64,000 nucleotides of DNA, from positions 1-64,000 of the forward strand of contig JALOAD010000004.1 in assembly GCA_023228995.1 (NCBI GenBank), in the 5' to 3' direction. The translations under genes were made by a program, and so were the position numbers. Below are positions 10,177-20,187 of this stretch, in pieces; the first letter of the stretch is position 1; each line of letters begins with the position of its first letter. The notes under the pieces are model-generated. The model ran no database searches. It was given only the letters and a program-made list of their open reading frames with translations, and was not told the DNA's origin. This DNA comes from Candidatus Muiribacterium halophilum. Its GTDB lineage: Bacteria; Muiribacteriota; Muiribacteriia; Muiribacteriales; Muiribacteriaceae.

Positions 10177-10607
10177 AATTCCTCCATAGCACATATTTTG
10201 TTTACTCTTTTTGCATGTCTTTCACCTTCAAAATCAGTAGAAATAAATTTTTTTATTATTGAAAAACATAGTTCTTCACCAAGAATTCTTGCTCCTAAAG
10301 TAACAATATTAGCATTATTATGTTTTCTTGCATATTCAGCCATAATTTCGTTAAAACACATAGCAGCTCTAATTCCTTTAACTTTATTTGCAGCTATTCC
10401 GATTCCTGTACCAGTTCCACAAATTAAAATTCCAAGACAAGCTTCATTGTTTAAGATTTTTTTTGAAGCATTCAATGCAATATCAGGATAATCAACGCTT
10501 TTTTCTGAATCAGTACCAACATTTATCCATTCAATTTCAGAAAAATATTTTATAATATTATTTTTAAGATTTACACCAGCATGATCATTTCCTATTACTA
10601 TTTTCAA
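10173..10607 (-). CDS. rpiB: Ribose-5-phosphate isomerase B
   Basis: A 144-residue RpiB/LacAB-family isomerase that interconverts ribose-5-P and ribulose-5-P in the pentose phosphate pathway. The N-terminus MKIVIGNDHAG, the YPDIA stretch, the active-site Cys in CGTGTGIGIAANK and the closing NIVTLGARILG are all in place. A TTG at 10607 is chosen as the start: GGAGG lies 6 nt upstream, whereas the TTG two codons earlier would abut the ribosome-binding site. The gene overlaps the upstream lipoprotein gene by about 23 bp and upp by 4 bp. Confidence 0.96.
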   Translation of the reverse strand: MKIVIGNDHAGVNLKNNIIKYFSEIEWINVGTDSEKSVDYPDIALNASKKILNNEACLGILICGTGTGIGIAANKVKGIRAAMCFNEIMAEYARKHNNANIVTLGARILGEELCFSIIKKFISTDFEGERHAKRVNKICAMEEL

Positions 10608-11673
10608 CTTCAACCTCCATTAATGAAAAAATATGAATTCCATCGAATTCTGTAACTAAATATAATATATTTTCCTTTTTAAACATTGAAACAACATTTT
10701 GATTATAAAGAAATGGAATAAAATCATTTTTTTCTTCAGAAAAACAACTTAGACCTTTATTTGTTCCAGCAATTATATATTTATCAAAAACATCTATAAA
10801 CCTAATAAAATTACCCGGAAGATCTGAACTTCCTGCATTTACTTCAACTTTCCAATTACTTCTATCAGGTGCATTATTATTATCTTTTGAAATAAAACTC
10901 TGCCATGATTTTTTAGAATGATTATAAATTGTTATTCCTGAATTAGTACCAATATAAAGATTATTGTTTATTATTTTAAGTGAGTTTATAACCGAACCAG
11001 CAAGTGGAGAATTGCCTTTATGTCTTATAAGATCATTTGAAAATGACGGAACAAAATAATCTGCATAATAAAATATAGCTTTGTTAAATTCATAATCTGT
11101 TATTATAAGACCTTCATCTGTACCAATGTAAATATTTTCGCCATCATCTGTTATTGCATTTACCCTAAGAAGTCTTTCGCTAATATCTTTGTTTTCAAAA
11201 TATTCTTTAAAAAAAGAATTTTTTTCATCAAGCCTATTCAATTCTCTAAAATTATTGTCAAATATAACTATACCGTTTTCAGTACCTGCATATATTTTTC
11301 CATTTATAATTGTAAAACAGTTTGTTTTATAAGAACTAATCTGATTTAAAGAATTGTTTTTATATATTATTCCACGATTTGTAGCAATTAAATATTTGTC
11401 TGATATTTTTATAATATCAAGCACTTGTTTTCTTTCAATAATTGGATAATTTTCTTCTTTTGATATTTTATTATCTTTTATTATAAAGATTTTACCATTA
11501 GAAAAACCACATACATTATCTTCAAATTCAGCAATTTTATCGCATTGTATATTTATTTGTCCTGTTTTATGAAATATTTTTTCTTTTAAAATCTCTACTT
11601 TATCTTTTTTTTCACCGCAACCTAAAAAAATCAGAGAAAAAGTTAATATCAAGAGTAAATAAATGTTTTTCAT
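10585..11673 (-). CDS. Lipoprotein with beta-propeller-like repeats
   Basis: A 362-residue exported lipoprotein. A hydrophobic signal ends in the lipobox FLGC (Cys near residue 19). The rest shows repeats of the form KIYAGTENGIVIFD, NIYIGTDEGLIITD and NLYIGTNSGITIYN, plus YIIAGTNKGLSCF, resembling the strands of two-component-regulator-type or WD-like propeller blades. No enzyme motif is seen. It lies between the LptD-like gene and rpiB in the long operon, 38 bp after the former, so a periplasmic or outer-membrane-linked assembly role is possible but unproven. Confidence 0.7.
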   Translation of the reverse strand: MKNIYLLLILTFSLIFLGCGEKKDKVEILKEKIFHKTGQINIQCDKIAEFEDNVCGFSNGKIFIIKDNKISKEENYPIIERKQVLDIIKISDKYLIATNRGIIYKNNSLNQISSYKTNCFTIINGKIYAGTENGIVIFDNNFRELNRLDEKNSFFKEYFENKDISERLLRVNAITDDGENIYIGTDEGLIITDYEFNKAIFYYADYFVPSFSNDLIRHKGNSPLAGSVINSLKIINNNLYIGTNSGITIYNHSKKSWQSFISKDNNNAPDRSNWKVEVNAGSSDLPGNFIRFIDVFDKYIIAGTNKGLSCFSEEKNDFIPFLYNQNVVSMFKKENILYLVTEFDGIHIFSLMEVEVENSNRK

Positions 11674-11711
11674 AAATTATAACCCCATTAATTAATATAA
11701 ACTATATCAAT

Positions 11712-13757
11712 TTAGTCTGTATCTATCTTTTTAATTATCGGTTTAATCTTATTTAACTCAGCATCATAAAAAATTCTATGACGTTTAGACTGAAATGATT
11801 TTATATAAAATTCCAGCCAACCTTGTTCAGTATTCTTATCCCATTTTATCAAAGCTTCCCAACAATGTAAATCAAACTTAAGTTCAAAATTCAACGAAGT
11901 AGTAGTTTCCTTTATAAGATCTTTTCTCCAATTAAGATTTAATTTAACTCTTGAACTTTCAATAAAATTATTTCCAATATAAAAATCACTAAAAGGTATT
12001 TTTAATTCAGTTAACATTGAAGTATATTTACTTAAGTTTCTATCATAAGGAACTGTTAATCTTAAATATGATTCTTTTGAAAAATCATAAGATAATCTGT
12101 TATAAACAGATGTTATATCAAAATCAGATGAAGTATAAAAATCAGACAATTCTTTATTATTTATATTTATATTAAATTTACTATAAAATTCTATTTTATC
12201 TTTTTTATATCTTATATCTGAATATGCACTTCCTGAAAAACTATGTAAAAGAAGATCATAATTATAAGATAATATAGTTGCTCTAAAAAATTTACTATTA
12301 TAAGAAAATGTATTGTAATAAGAAGCTCTTGTCTGATTATTCGAATGAGAAAAAGCAGTTTGTCCAAACGAATCGCTTCTCTGCCATTTTTGAGTAATAC
12401 TAAATTCTTTACCTATTTTAGAATTAAGAGAAAGATTTGTATTATAAAAATGCTGAACATTCCCTTTAGAATCTCTTGAATTATCTGAACTAGAATTTAA
12501 ATTTATTTTACCAAGTCCAAAGAACTCATAAGTTTTTGTAGATATATTAAAACTGTATTGAGTTTTATCAGCTTTAAGTTTTTCTGTACCACCTTCAAAA
12601 TATTTACCATAAAGAAAATTATATCTTAGTTTTAAATTTTTGTTAAATATATCAAAATTCTTTGAATTAACTTTAATTTCAGGTATTTTATCAAGAACTC
12701 TAATATTATCATCCATAGGATATTTTGTACCATCAGGATCTTTTCTCTCTTTCCAATTCAATGTATAATCAGAAAAATTAAATATATTTTTATTAAGGCT
12801 CTGCCTTATATCAATTGTATAATTCAACTCTGTATTTTCAGGAAGATTTGAATATTCTCTTGAAAAAAAAGTAGCATTGAAATTTAAATTACCTTTAGGA
12901 ATTTTTGTACTCATATATAAAGAATAATTGCCTGAGGTATTTGTATTTTCTGAACTTACTGTATTTGAAGTATTAAATTTTATATTTTTTGAATTATTTT
13001 CACCATAAGAAAACGAATTTCTTGTAGAAAGTGTTCTACTTCCTGTAGTTACATAATTATATGTTAACCATGAACTAGCAGCTTTTGTAAGAAGAAAATT
13101 ATAATCAACATTTCCCCAAAATCCTTTTGATTTTGAATATCCATATTTATATTTAATATTTTCTTTTAAAGGCCTTATATCAGTTTTATATAATTTTTGG
13201 CTTAAAATAGTATCACCATGTATTATATATCTCATATTATGAGCATACATAACAATATCTGGAAATATCTCTATACTAGAAGCTTCCATATAATAATGCG
13301 GATGAGGAAGCTCACAAGTAGTCCATTTTACATTTTTTGCCTCTATTTTCCTAACTGACAATTGTATTACATCAGCATACATTATATTCGAATCTCTTAT
13401 CATTACAGCATTTTCAATATATCCATCACCTGTTAGATTGTCGTATTCAAGATAATCTCCCTTAGTTTTATCATTACCCTGCCAAAACACAACATCACCA
13501 ACAGCAAAAACTTTATCATTTTTTACATCAAATTGAATATTATCTGCAAAAATTTCCATATCATCATAAAAAATATGAGATTTCCCTCTTACAAATATAG
13601 TTTCTTCATTTGTTTTGTATTCTAATATATCACCTGATAATACAACTTTACCTACTCTGATATTTGCAGAAAAAACAGAATGCGAAAAAAACAGCAAAAA
13701 AAATGCTGTAATACTTACTATATTATATATTTTTAATTTTTTTTTCGATAAATTCAT
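11712..13757 (-). CDS. LptD/OstA-like outer-membrane LPS-assembly protein
   Basis: A 681-residue protein. After a signal peptide (about 1-30) comes an OstA/LptA-like jelly-roll domain (VVLSGDILEYKTNEETIFVRGK, IFADNIQFD, VFAVGDVVFW; residues about 35-130). The LptD signature region TTCELPHPHYYMEASSIEI follows near residue 150. From about 200 to the end there are alternating aromatic-rich strands typical of a beta barrel. LptD receives LPS from the LptA bridge and inserts it into the outer leaflet. With lpxK, waaA and the lpxL-type gene at 23-28 kb this supports an LPS-bearing outer membrane. At 681 residues it is slightly shorter than enterobacterial LptD. It overlaps lysC by 35 bp, with no strong ribosome-binding site, so its translation is probably coupled. 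Confidence 0.82.
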   Translation of the reverse strand: MNLSKKKLKIYNIVSITAFFLLFFSHSVFSANIRVGKVVLSGDILEYKTNEETIFVRGKSHIFYDDMEIFADNIQFDVKNDKVFAVGDVVFWQGNDKTKGDYLEYDNLTGDGYIENAVMIRDSNIMYADVIQLSVRKIEAKNVKWTTCELPHPHYYMEASSIEIFPDIVMYAHNMRYIIHGDTILSQKLYKTDIRPLKENIKYKYGYSKSKGFWGNVDYNFLLTKAASSWLTYNYVTTGSRTLSTRNSFSYGENNSKNIKFNTSNTVSSENTNTSGNYSLYMSTKIPKGNLNFNATFFSREYSNLPENTELNYTIDIRQSLNKNIFNFSDYTLNWKERKDPDGTKYPMDDNIRVLDKIPEIKVNSKNFDIFNKNLKLRYNFLYGKYFEGGTEKLKADKTQYSFNISTKTYEFFGLGKINLNSSSDNSRDSKGNVQHFYNTNLSLNSKIGKEFSITQKWQRSDSFGQTAFSHSNNQTRASYYNTFSYNSKFFRATILSYNYDLLLHSFSGSAYSDIRYKKDKIEFYSKFNININNKELSDFYTSSDFDITSVYNRLSYDFSKESYLRLTVPYDRNLSKYTSMLTELKIPFSDFYIGNNFIESSRVKLNLNWRKDLIKETTTSLNFELKFDLHCWEALIKWDKNTEQGWLEFYIKSFQSKRHRIFYDAELNKIKPIIKKIDTD

Positions 13758-14904
13758 AATGAAACAATTCAGTTACTCTTCTATATAAACCCTCATTAAT
13801 ATACACACTAAAACAATTTTTTGTGTTTTTTTGTGCAAAAAAATCTATATTATCTTTTTTTAATAAATCTAAAATTTTGTCTTTATATAAATTTTTTTCA
13901 TTAAAACCATAACCTACAATAGATATTTTTGCAATATTTAACTTATATTCCATATTTATATTAATATGTTTTTTTGCAATATTATCCATAAATTTAAGAA
14001 ACTCGGTCTTTTTTGGAAAAACAAAAACTTTTTCATTAGATAAAATTATTTGTTCGTAATTTATAAAATTATCCATAATTTTGTTAATACAAGAAACTCC
14101 AGAAAGAATAACTAAAGCTTTTGAAATATCACTTACAATAGCAATAGGTGTTTTTTTATTAAAATGTTTGATTTTTTTAATAATCGTACCATTACCTTTT
14201 ATAAAACTACCTTTGCAATGTATAGAAATGTTTTTTTTCATCGCAATGTCAATACATTTTGAATGAAGCACCTTAGCACCTGAATCAGACATAACCTTCA
14301 TAATATTATAATCCAATTCACTAATCATTTTAGAATTTTTCACAATTTTAGGATCAGCTGTATAAACTCCATCTACATCAGAATATATACTAACTTTTTT
14401 TAAACCAAGCGATGCAGAAACAGCAACAGCAGTTGTATCTGAACCTCCTCGCCCAAGAAGTTTTATTACATTATTTTCATCAAAACCATGAAATCCAGGA
14501 ATAACAATAGCATTAAATCTTTTAAATAAATCAAATATAACTTGTCCTTTCATATTGCAAAAATTAGAATCTAGATAATCTCCCTTTAATAAAAGATTGC
14601 ATTCAAAAGGAGTCATTACATTTGCCGATACTTTATTTCTATTAAGTGACATAGAAAACAATGCTGCACTTTGAAGCTCACCTGTACAAAGAAGCACTGC
14701 TTTTTCTTTAGGAAATTCAGTTTCACCTGAAAACAACGAACTTTTAAATTCAAGTTCATCAGTTGTTTTACCCATTGCCGAAACAATTATTACAATTTTT
14801 TTACCTTTATCAATCTTTTTTTTTATATCAATACATAAAATATCTATTTTTTCTTTATCACTTACCGAACTTCCACCATATTTAATTACTTCAATATCAA
14901 TCAT
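13723..14904 (-). CDS. lysC: Aspartate kinase
   Basis: A 393-residue aspartokinase. It opens with the substrate and ATP motif VIKYGGSSVSD and has the mid-domain GRGGSDTTAVAVSASLG and YSDVDGVYTADPKIV. The C-terminal ~120 residues have ACT-like regulatory character (NIAKISIVGYGF). It phosphorylates aspartate, the first step toward lysine, threonine and methionine. The start is set at the ATG at 14904 because GGAG lies 6 nt upstream; the longer reading frame begins inside the previous gene. It overlaps the homoserine-kinase-like gene by 8 bp. That pairing fits a threonine-branch unit. Confidence 0.93.
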   Translation of the reverse strand: MIDIEVIKYGGSSVSDKEKIDILCIDIKKKIDKGKKIVIIVSAMGKTTDELEFKSSLFSGETEFPKEKAVLLCTGELQSAALFSMSLNRNKVSANVMTPFECNLLLKGDYLDSNFCNMKGQVIFDLFKRFNAIVIPGFHGFDENNVIKLLGRGGSDTTAVAVSASLGLKKVSIYSDVDGVYTADPKIVKNSKMISELDYNIMKVMSDSGAKVLHSKCIDIAMKKNISIHCKGSFIKGNGTIIKKIKHFNKKTPIAIVSDISKALVILSGVSCINKIMDNFINYEQIILSNEKVFVFPKKTEFLKFMDNIAKKHININMEYKLNIAKISIVGYGFNEKNLYKDKILDLLKKDNIDFFAQKNTKNCFSVYINEGLYRRVTELFHYEFIEKKIKNI

Positions 14905-15778
14905 AGCCGACTCCATTACTTTCAGAATCAAGTCTATATTTTGAAAAAACTATATTATTCCTATTGTATATTTCTTCTATTCTTCTAATACAATCAACAA
15001 GTTGTTTTTCTTCACCAACTATTATAAGTCCACAATCATTTTTTAAAAAACCTAATCCTGCAATTTTTGAAGTTTTTCCAATAAGATTTATCCTTTCAAC
15101 ATAAGGAATACCACTTCTATTCATAGCATAAGATATATTATCCTGAAAAGACGAAAAAAGAATATCACTATGTCTGCTATATACAGCAGTTATAAAAACC
15201 GCAGCTTTCGATACAGAATCAAAAAAAAACTCATCTTTTGATTTTATTTTTTCAAATTTACAAACTTTTTCATCAGAACATTTTAAAACAGCTATTTTCC
15301 ACTTCGTAGGCCAGTCTATGCTTAAAAAACTTTTTTTTTCTCTATCAACTACACCCAAACCTCCAAGAAGCACTGCTGCTGCACATTCTACATCAGGTGA
15401 AATCTTTTTGAATGTCCTTAATAATTTATCCTGATCACATTCGCCAAAAATCACCTTAAAAAAAGCTATAAAAACACCAGTAATAATTGATACATCAGGG
15501 TTAAGAAGTTTTAAAACAGGCTTTTCTGAATAAATACTAATAGTAATTTTCTTTTTTATATCTGGAAATTCTTTTGAAATATACTTTTTTATTTTTTCGA
15601 AAATATAAATTGTATTTTTTTTATTCAAATTTTCTGAACAAAAATCAAGTTCTATTGAAAAATCTTCAGAATCTATAATATTACAGACTTTGAAATGCAG
15701 ATTTCTTTTAACAGCAAGGCCGAAAGAATTAACTCCCGGCCCAATTTTTAAAGATAAAGGAACATTAAATTCAAGCAT
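14897..15778 (-). CDS. GHMP-family protein, divergent homoserine-kinase-like (ThrB-like)
   Basis: A 293-residue protein with the ThrB overall plan. The N-terminal KIGPGVNSFGLAV matches the GHMP LGPGFDSLGLAL motif, and SPDVECAAAVLLGGLGVV matches the ThrB HPDNVAPALLGG block. The central ATP-phosphate loop (normally GLGSSAA, expected near residue 95) reads LNPDVSI, so the glycines and serines that hold the phosphates are missing. It is adjacent to lysC, which argues for a threonine-pathway role. Either it is a strongly diverged homoserine kinase or a non-catalytic derivative. Its ATG directly follows the gcvPB stop (TAAATG). Confidence 0.65.
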   Translation of the reverse strand: MLEFNVPLSLKIGPGVNSFGLAVKRNLHFKVCNIIDSEDFSIELDFCSENLNKKNTIYIFEKIKKYISKEFPDIKKKITISIYSEKPVLKLLNPDVSIITGVFIAFFKVIFGECDQDKLLRTFKKISPDVECAAAVLLGGLGVVDREKKSFLSIDWPTKWKIAVLKCSDEKVCKFEKIKSKDEFFFDSVSKAAVFITAVYSRHSDILFSSFQDNISYAMNRSGIPYVERINLIGKTSKIAGLGFLKNDCGLIIVGEEKQLVDCIRRIEEIYNRNNIVFSKYRLDSESNGVGYD

Positions 15779-17236
15779 TTAAAGCTTAGCTTTATAATAA
15801 TTTATTTTAGGATTTCTTGCAGCTTTTACATCATCAACTCTTGTAATTGGAGTGTTTTTAGGCATTGAATGCATTTCTTCAGCATTATTATAGCACATAT
15901 TGTAAATTTCAATCATAGCCTGACAAAATTCATCTAAAGTCGTAAGTGTTTCTGTTTCAGTAGGCTCTATCATAAGTGCTTCTTCTACTATAAGAGGAAA
16001 ATACATTGTCGGAGCATGATAACCCTTGTCAAGAAGAGCTTTTGCTATATCCATAGCTGAAATACCTGTTTCCTTTTTTATCTTTTTTGCAGAAATTACA
16101 AATTCATGCATACAAGTTCTTTTATAAGGAACAGAATATTTATCTTTAAGTCTTTCCATAATATAATTTGCATTAAGAACAGCATATTCTGAACTTTTTC
16201 TCAGACCATCTTTTCCAAGCATTCTTATATAAGTATAAGCTTTAATAAGAACTGCAAAATTACCATAAAAAGCATGAACTTTGCCAATAGAGTTTTGTAG
16301 AGAATAATCAAGAATATATTTATTATCTTTTTTTGAAATTACAGGAACAGGAAGGAAATTTGAAAGTTTTGATTTAACTCCAACTGGACCAGCTCCCGGA
16401 CCACCTCCACCATGTGGTGTTGCAAAAGTTTTATGAAGATTAAGGTGAACTATGTCAAATCCCATATCTCCCGGCTTAACTTTTCCCATAATAGCATTGA
16501 AATTAGCACCATCATAATATAAAAGAGCATCTTTTTCATGAAATAATGCTGCGATTTCTTCAATATTTTCATCATAAAGTCCTAAAGTATTTGGATTTGT
16601 TACCATAAACCCAGCAACATTGTCATCAATTACACTTTTAAGATTTTCAATATCAACGCCACCTCTATCATTAGACTTAACTTCTCTTACTTCAAAACCT
16701 GCCATCATTGCACTTGCTGGATTTGTTCCATGAGCTGAATCAGGCATTATTATAATTTTTTTATGTAAATTACCTTTTACTTTATGGTATTCACGAATTA
16801 TCTTAAGACCTGTCATCTCCCCTGAAGCACCAGCAACAGGTTGAAGACTTACACTATCCATACCTAATATTTCTTTTAAATAATCAGATAATTCATACAT
16901 AAGTCTAAGACTTCCCTGACATTTATCCATAGGAACAAGAGGATGAAGCTCATTAAAACCTTCAAGCGATGCAACTCTCTCATTTATTTTTGGATTATAC
17001 TTCATTGTACATGAACCTAAAGGATAAAAACCTTCATCAACACAAAAATTAAGTCTTGAAAGTTTCAAAAAATGTCTCATAACTTCGTTTTCTGGAACTT
17101 CTGGAAAATCAAAATCTTGTCTTTTTAAATTATCTGGAATTTCATTTATTATAGCACCTGAATTTGAGGTAGAAACTCTATAAGTACCTGAACCTTGAAC
17201 GCTTTTTTCAAAAATAAGTTTTTCAAGTTTTTTCAT
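15779..17236 (-). CDS. gcvPB: Glycine dehydrogenase (decarboxylating) subunit 2, P-protein beta
   Basis: A 485-residue subunit carrying the PLP lysine in HLNLHKTFATPHGGGGPG (about residue 265). Other P-protein signatures are GSCTMKYNPK near 75, PVAGASGEMTGL near 130 and PDSAHGTNPASAMMAG near 165. With GcvPA it forms the split P-protein that decarboxylates glycine and passes aminomethyl to GcvH. Its ATG overlaps the gcvPA stop (ATGA, 4 bp). Confidence 0.98.
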   Translation of the reverse strand: MKKLEKLIFEKSVQGSGTYRVSTSNSGAIINEIPDNLKRQDFDFPEVPENEVMRHFLKLSRLNFCVDEGFYPLGSCTMKYNPKINERVASLEGFNELHPLVPMDKCQGSLRLMYELSDYLKEILGMDSVSLQPVAGASGEMTGLKIIREYHKVKGNLHKKIIIMPDSAHGTNPASAMMAGFEVREVKSNDRGGVDIENLKSVIDDNVAGFMVTNPNTLGLYDENIEEIAALFHEKDALLYYDGANFNAIMGKVKPGDMGFDIVHLNLHKTFATPHGGGGPGAGPVGVKSKLSNFLPVPVISKKDNKYILDYSLQNSIGKVHAFYGNFAVLIKAYTYIRMLGKDGLRKSSEYAVLNANYIMERLKDKYSVPYKRTCMHEFVISAKKIKKETGISAMDIAKALLDKGYHAPTMYFPLIVEEALMIEPTETETLTTLDEFCQAMIEIYNMCYNNAEEMHSMPKNTPITRVDDVKAARNPKINYYKAKL

Positions 17237-18576
17237 ATAGTCACCTCATCAAGAGCTTTTTCTAGTTTTTCAAAATTCTTTAATGAAGATTTTTCTGTCG
17301 CACAAATAAGCAAACAATCTTTCATATTTAAAAAACTGGAATCTTCAAGTTTTATTCCAAGCATTATACCTTTTTTAAGAAGTTTTTCATGTATATCTGC
17401 TGCATTTTTACAATAAACAACAAATTCATTAAAAAAAGTCCCATTATATTTAAGTTCAAAACCTTTTTTTAAAAGTATTTCCATAAGTTCACGAGCTTTC
17501 TGTATATTAACAAAAGCAAGTTCTTTCATTCCTTGTTTACCCAATACACTCATAAAAACTGCTGCTCTTGTTGCACATAAAGCTTGATTAGAACAAATAT
17601 TAGATGTAGCTTTATCTCTTCTTATATGCTGTTCTCTAGCCTGTAATGTCAAGACAAAACATCTATTTCCTTCTGTATCATCTGTCATACCGACAATTCT
17701 TCCTGGCAACTTTCTCAAATACTTTTCTTTTGTTGCAATAAAACCAATATAAGGACCACCAAAACTTCTATACATGCCTAAAGGCTGAGCTTCACCAGTC
17801 AATATATCATAATCTATATCAGGAGCTGTTTTGAAAACAGGAAGCGTTATAGGATTTACAACCCCTATAAGCATAATAGAATTTTCTTGTTTAAATTTTA
17901 TAATTTCATCTATTTGAGTTTCCATAAGTCCGAAGAAATTTGGATTTTGAACAACTAAAGCTCCAACTTGTCCAATATTTTGATAATTTTTTAAAAAATT
18001 TATATCTAATAATCCATTTTTGTTAATAGGAACTCTTACGACATTAATATCTAATCCTGCAATATAAGTATATATAACTTTTACATAATCAGGATTTATA
18101 TTTTCAGGAATAAGCACAATGTTTGACTTTTTCTTCTGATTCATAGCCACAATTATACTTTCTGCCAATGCACTTGCACCATCATACATAGAAGCATTTG
18201 AAACTTCCATACCAGTTAAAGCACATATCATAGACTGAAATTCATAAATAGTCTGTAATGTTCCCTGACTTACCTCTGCTTGATATGGAGTATAAGCAGT
18301 ATAAAATTCACTTCTTCCCGATATTTCATCAACAATTGCAGGAACATAATGATCATAAGAACCTGCACCTGTAAAACAAATCATGTCTGAAAAATTCATA
18401 TTTGCAAGTTTTTTTAACTCTTCAAAAGCTTCATTCTCTGTCAAAGGTTCTGGAAGATTAATTTCAGGATTAAGTTTTTTTTTATTTATTGAAGAAAAAA
18501 GTTCATCAACATTGTTTATTCTGAGTTTTTCCACCATTTTTCTGACATCATCAGCTGAATGCGGATAGAAACCCAT
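17233..18576 (-). CDS. gcvPA: Glycine dehydrogenase (decarboxylating) subunit 1, P-protein alpha
   Basis: A 447-residue subunit of the split P-protein. Family sequences are visible throughout: GFYPHSADDVRKM at the start, CFTGAGSYDHYVPA near 85, YTAYTPYQAEVSQG near 100, and RSFGGPYIGFIATK near 270. It lacks the PLP lysine, as expected. It lies between gcvH (1-bp overlap) and gcvPB (4-bp overlap), so stoichiometric, coupled translation is likely. Confidence 0.98.
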   Translation of the reverse strand: MGFYPHSADDVRKMVEKLRINNVDELFSSINKKKLNPEINLPEPLTENEAFEELKKLANMNFSDMICFTGAGSYDHYVPAIVDEISGRSEFYTAYTPYQAEVSQGTLQTIYEFQSMICALTGMEVSNASMYDGASALAESIIVAMNQKKKSNIVLIPENINPDYVKVIYTYIAGLDINVVRVPINKNGLLDINFLKNYQNIGQVGALVVQNPNFFGLMETQIDEIIKFKQENSIMLIGVVNPITLPVFKTAPDIDYDILTGEAQPLGMYRSFGGPYIGFIATKEKYLRKLPGRIVGMTDDTEGNRCFVLTLQAREQHIRRDKATSNICSNQALCATRAAVFMSVLGKQGMKELAFVNIQKARELMEILLKKGFELKYNGTFFNEFVVYCKNAADIHEKLLKKGIMLGIKLEDSSFLNMKDCLLICATEKSSLKNFEKLEKALDEVTI

Positions 18577-18968
18577 TAATCCTCCTCTTCATGAAGTTCT
18601 TTTAAATAAAATTTATAATCAGAACTTCCCATAAGCTCTTCAAGTTCAGTTTCATCACTAATCTTAAGCTTAAGTATCCATCCTTCTCCGAAAGGATCTT
18701 CATTTATATTTTCAGGTGTATCTTCTAAAGCTTCATTTATTTCAACAACAGTACCTGAAATAGGAGCATAAAATTCAGTTACAGTCTTAACAGATTCAAT
18801 ACTTCCCAAGCTGTTTTGACTTTCAAATTCATCATCAACTTCTGGCATTTCTACAAATACTATGTCACCAAGTTCTCCCTGAGCATAATCGCTTATACCT
18901 ATTGTTGCAATGTTACCTTTTACTTTTACCCATTCATGCGTTTTTGCGTAAAGAAGTGTATCTGCCAT
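18576..18968 (-). CDS. gcvH: Glycine cleavage system H protein
   Basis: A 130-residue lipoyl carrier. The N-terminal [20 protein letters not shown] and the lipoylation site ESVK within [15 protein letters not shown] (Lys about residue 63) are both canonical. It shuttles the aminomethyl group among P, T and L proteins. It is preceded by a strong AGGAGG 5 nt before the ATG. The acidic C-terminal tail (ELHEEED) is unremarkable. Confidence 0.98.
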   Translation of the reverse strand: MADTLLYAKTHEWVKVKGNIATIGISDYAQGELGDIVFVEMPEVDDEFESQNSLGSIESVKTVTEFYAPISGTVVEINEALEDTPENINEDPFGEGWILKLKISDETELEELMGSSDYKFYLKELHEEED

Positions 18969-19022
18969 TTTTTCCTCCTAAATATTAAATAATTTTTTTA
19001 ATGCACTTAACAATTTTGATTA

Positions 19023-20132
19023 CTATAAACCATTAACCATTGTCAAGGATGGTTTTTTATAAAACGGGTATTTTACAGTAATACATTTTAAAAATTTATC
19101 TCTTATTTTAATATATAATTCTATATCTTTTTTCCATAAAGGATGTTTGACATAACCCAAAGCAAGAGCTTCTCCTAAAGTTGGGGATTTAGTACCTGAA
19201 GTAACAACACCAACAAGATTTTTATCTATATCATATAATTCATATCCTTGCCTTGGTATTCCTTTATCTATCATCTTTATACCTGTAAGTCTTCTTTCTA
19301 TTCCTTGTTCTTTTTGCTTAAGCAAAGCTATACTTCCATTAAAATCTTTTTCAAGATCCATAGCCCAGTTTAATCTTGCTTCAAGTGGTGTAGTTGTATC
19401 ATCAAGATCGTTTCCATATAGCATAAGACCACCTTCAAACCTCAAAGTATCTCTAGCACCAAGACCTATTGGACAAATACCATATTTTTCACCTTGTTTT
19501 ATTATTTTTTCATAAATAAAATGAGCTTTTGAAAGTTTTGTAAAATAAATTTCAAATCCATCTTCCTGAGTATAACCTGTCCTTGATATTAAAACAGGAA
19601 CAGAATCAATACTAGTCTCAATAAAATGGAAAAAACCAATATTATCAACATTTTCTTCTATAAGTTCATCAATAATAAATGCAGCTTTAGGTCCTTGTAA
19701 AGCAAGCTGAACATATTCACTTGATAGATTTTCAATTTTTACATTATGTTTATTTATAAGGGATTTTAAATGTGAAAAATCTTTTTCAATATTTGATGCA
19801 TTAACAACTAATAAAATTTTTTCATCATTAAATTTGTAAACTAAAAGATCATCTACTATTGTACCGTTTTGTCTGCACATAGGAGTATATAATATCTGCC
19901 CATTTACAAGTTTTTGAACATTATTAGTTACTGCAAAATCAACAAATTCAATTGCTCCTTTACCTGTAACAAGAATTTCACCCATGTGTGAAACATCAAA
20001 AAGACCAACTTTTTCTCTCACACAATTATGTTCTTTTATAATACCTTCAAACTGAATAGGTAATTCCCAACCGTGAAAATCTACGACCTTACCACCATAC
20101 TTGCCATAAAGTTCATAAAAAAGCGTTCTCAT
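19023..20132 (-). CDS. gcvT: Aminomethyltransferase, glycine cleavage system T protein
   Basis: A 369-residue T protein. Signatures are FHGWELPIQFEGI near residue 20, VGLFDVSHMGEI near 40, SRTGYTQEDGFEIYF near 185 and GARDTLRFEGGLMLYGNDLD near 225, with the C-terminal barrel domain present (ALALGYV). It transfers the methylene to tetrahydrofolate and releases ammonia. The ATG has GGAG about 7-8 nt upstream. The 55-bp gap to lpd is too short for a glycine riboswitch and none is seen. Confidence 0.98.
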   Translation of the reverse strand: MRTLFYELYGKYGGKVVDFHGWELPIQFEGIIKEHNCVREKVGLFDVSHMGEILVTGKGAIEFVDFAVTNNVQKLVNGQILYTPMCRQNGTIVDDLLVYKFNDEKILLVVNASNIEKDFSHLKSLINKHNVKIENLSSEYVQLALQGPKAAFIIDELIEENVDNIGFFHFIETSIDSVPVLISRTGYTQEDGFEIYFTKLSKAHFIYEKIIKQGEKYGICPIGLGARDTLRFEGGLMLYGNDLDDTTTPLEARLNWAMDLEKDFNGSIALLKQKEQGIERRLTGIKMIDKGIPRQGYELYDIDKNLVGVVTSGTKSPTLGEALALGYVKHPLWKKDIELYIKIRDKFLKCITVKYPFYKKPSLTMVNGL

Positions 20133-20187
20133 ACTTACACTCCTAATTCAAATCTTTTGATTGAAAAATCATAAGATTCCATTATTT

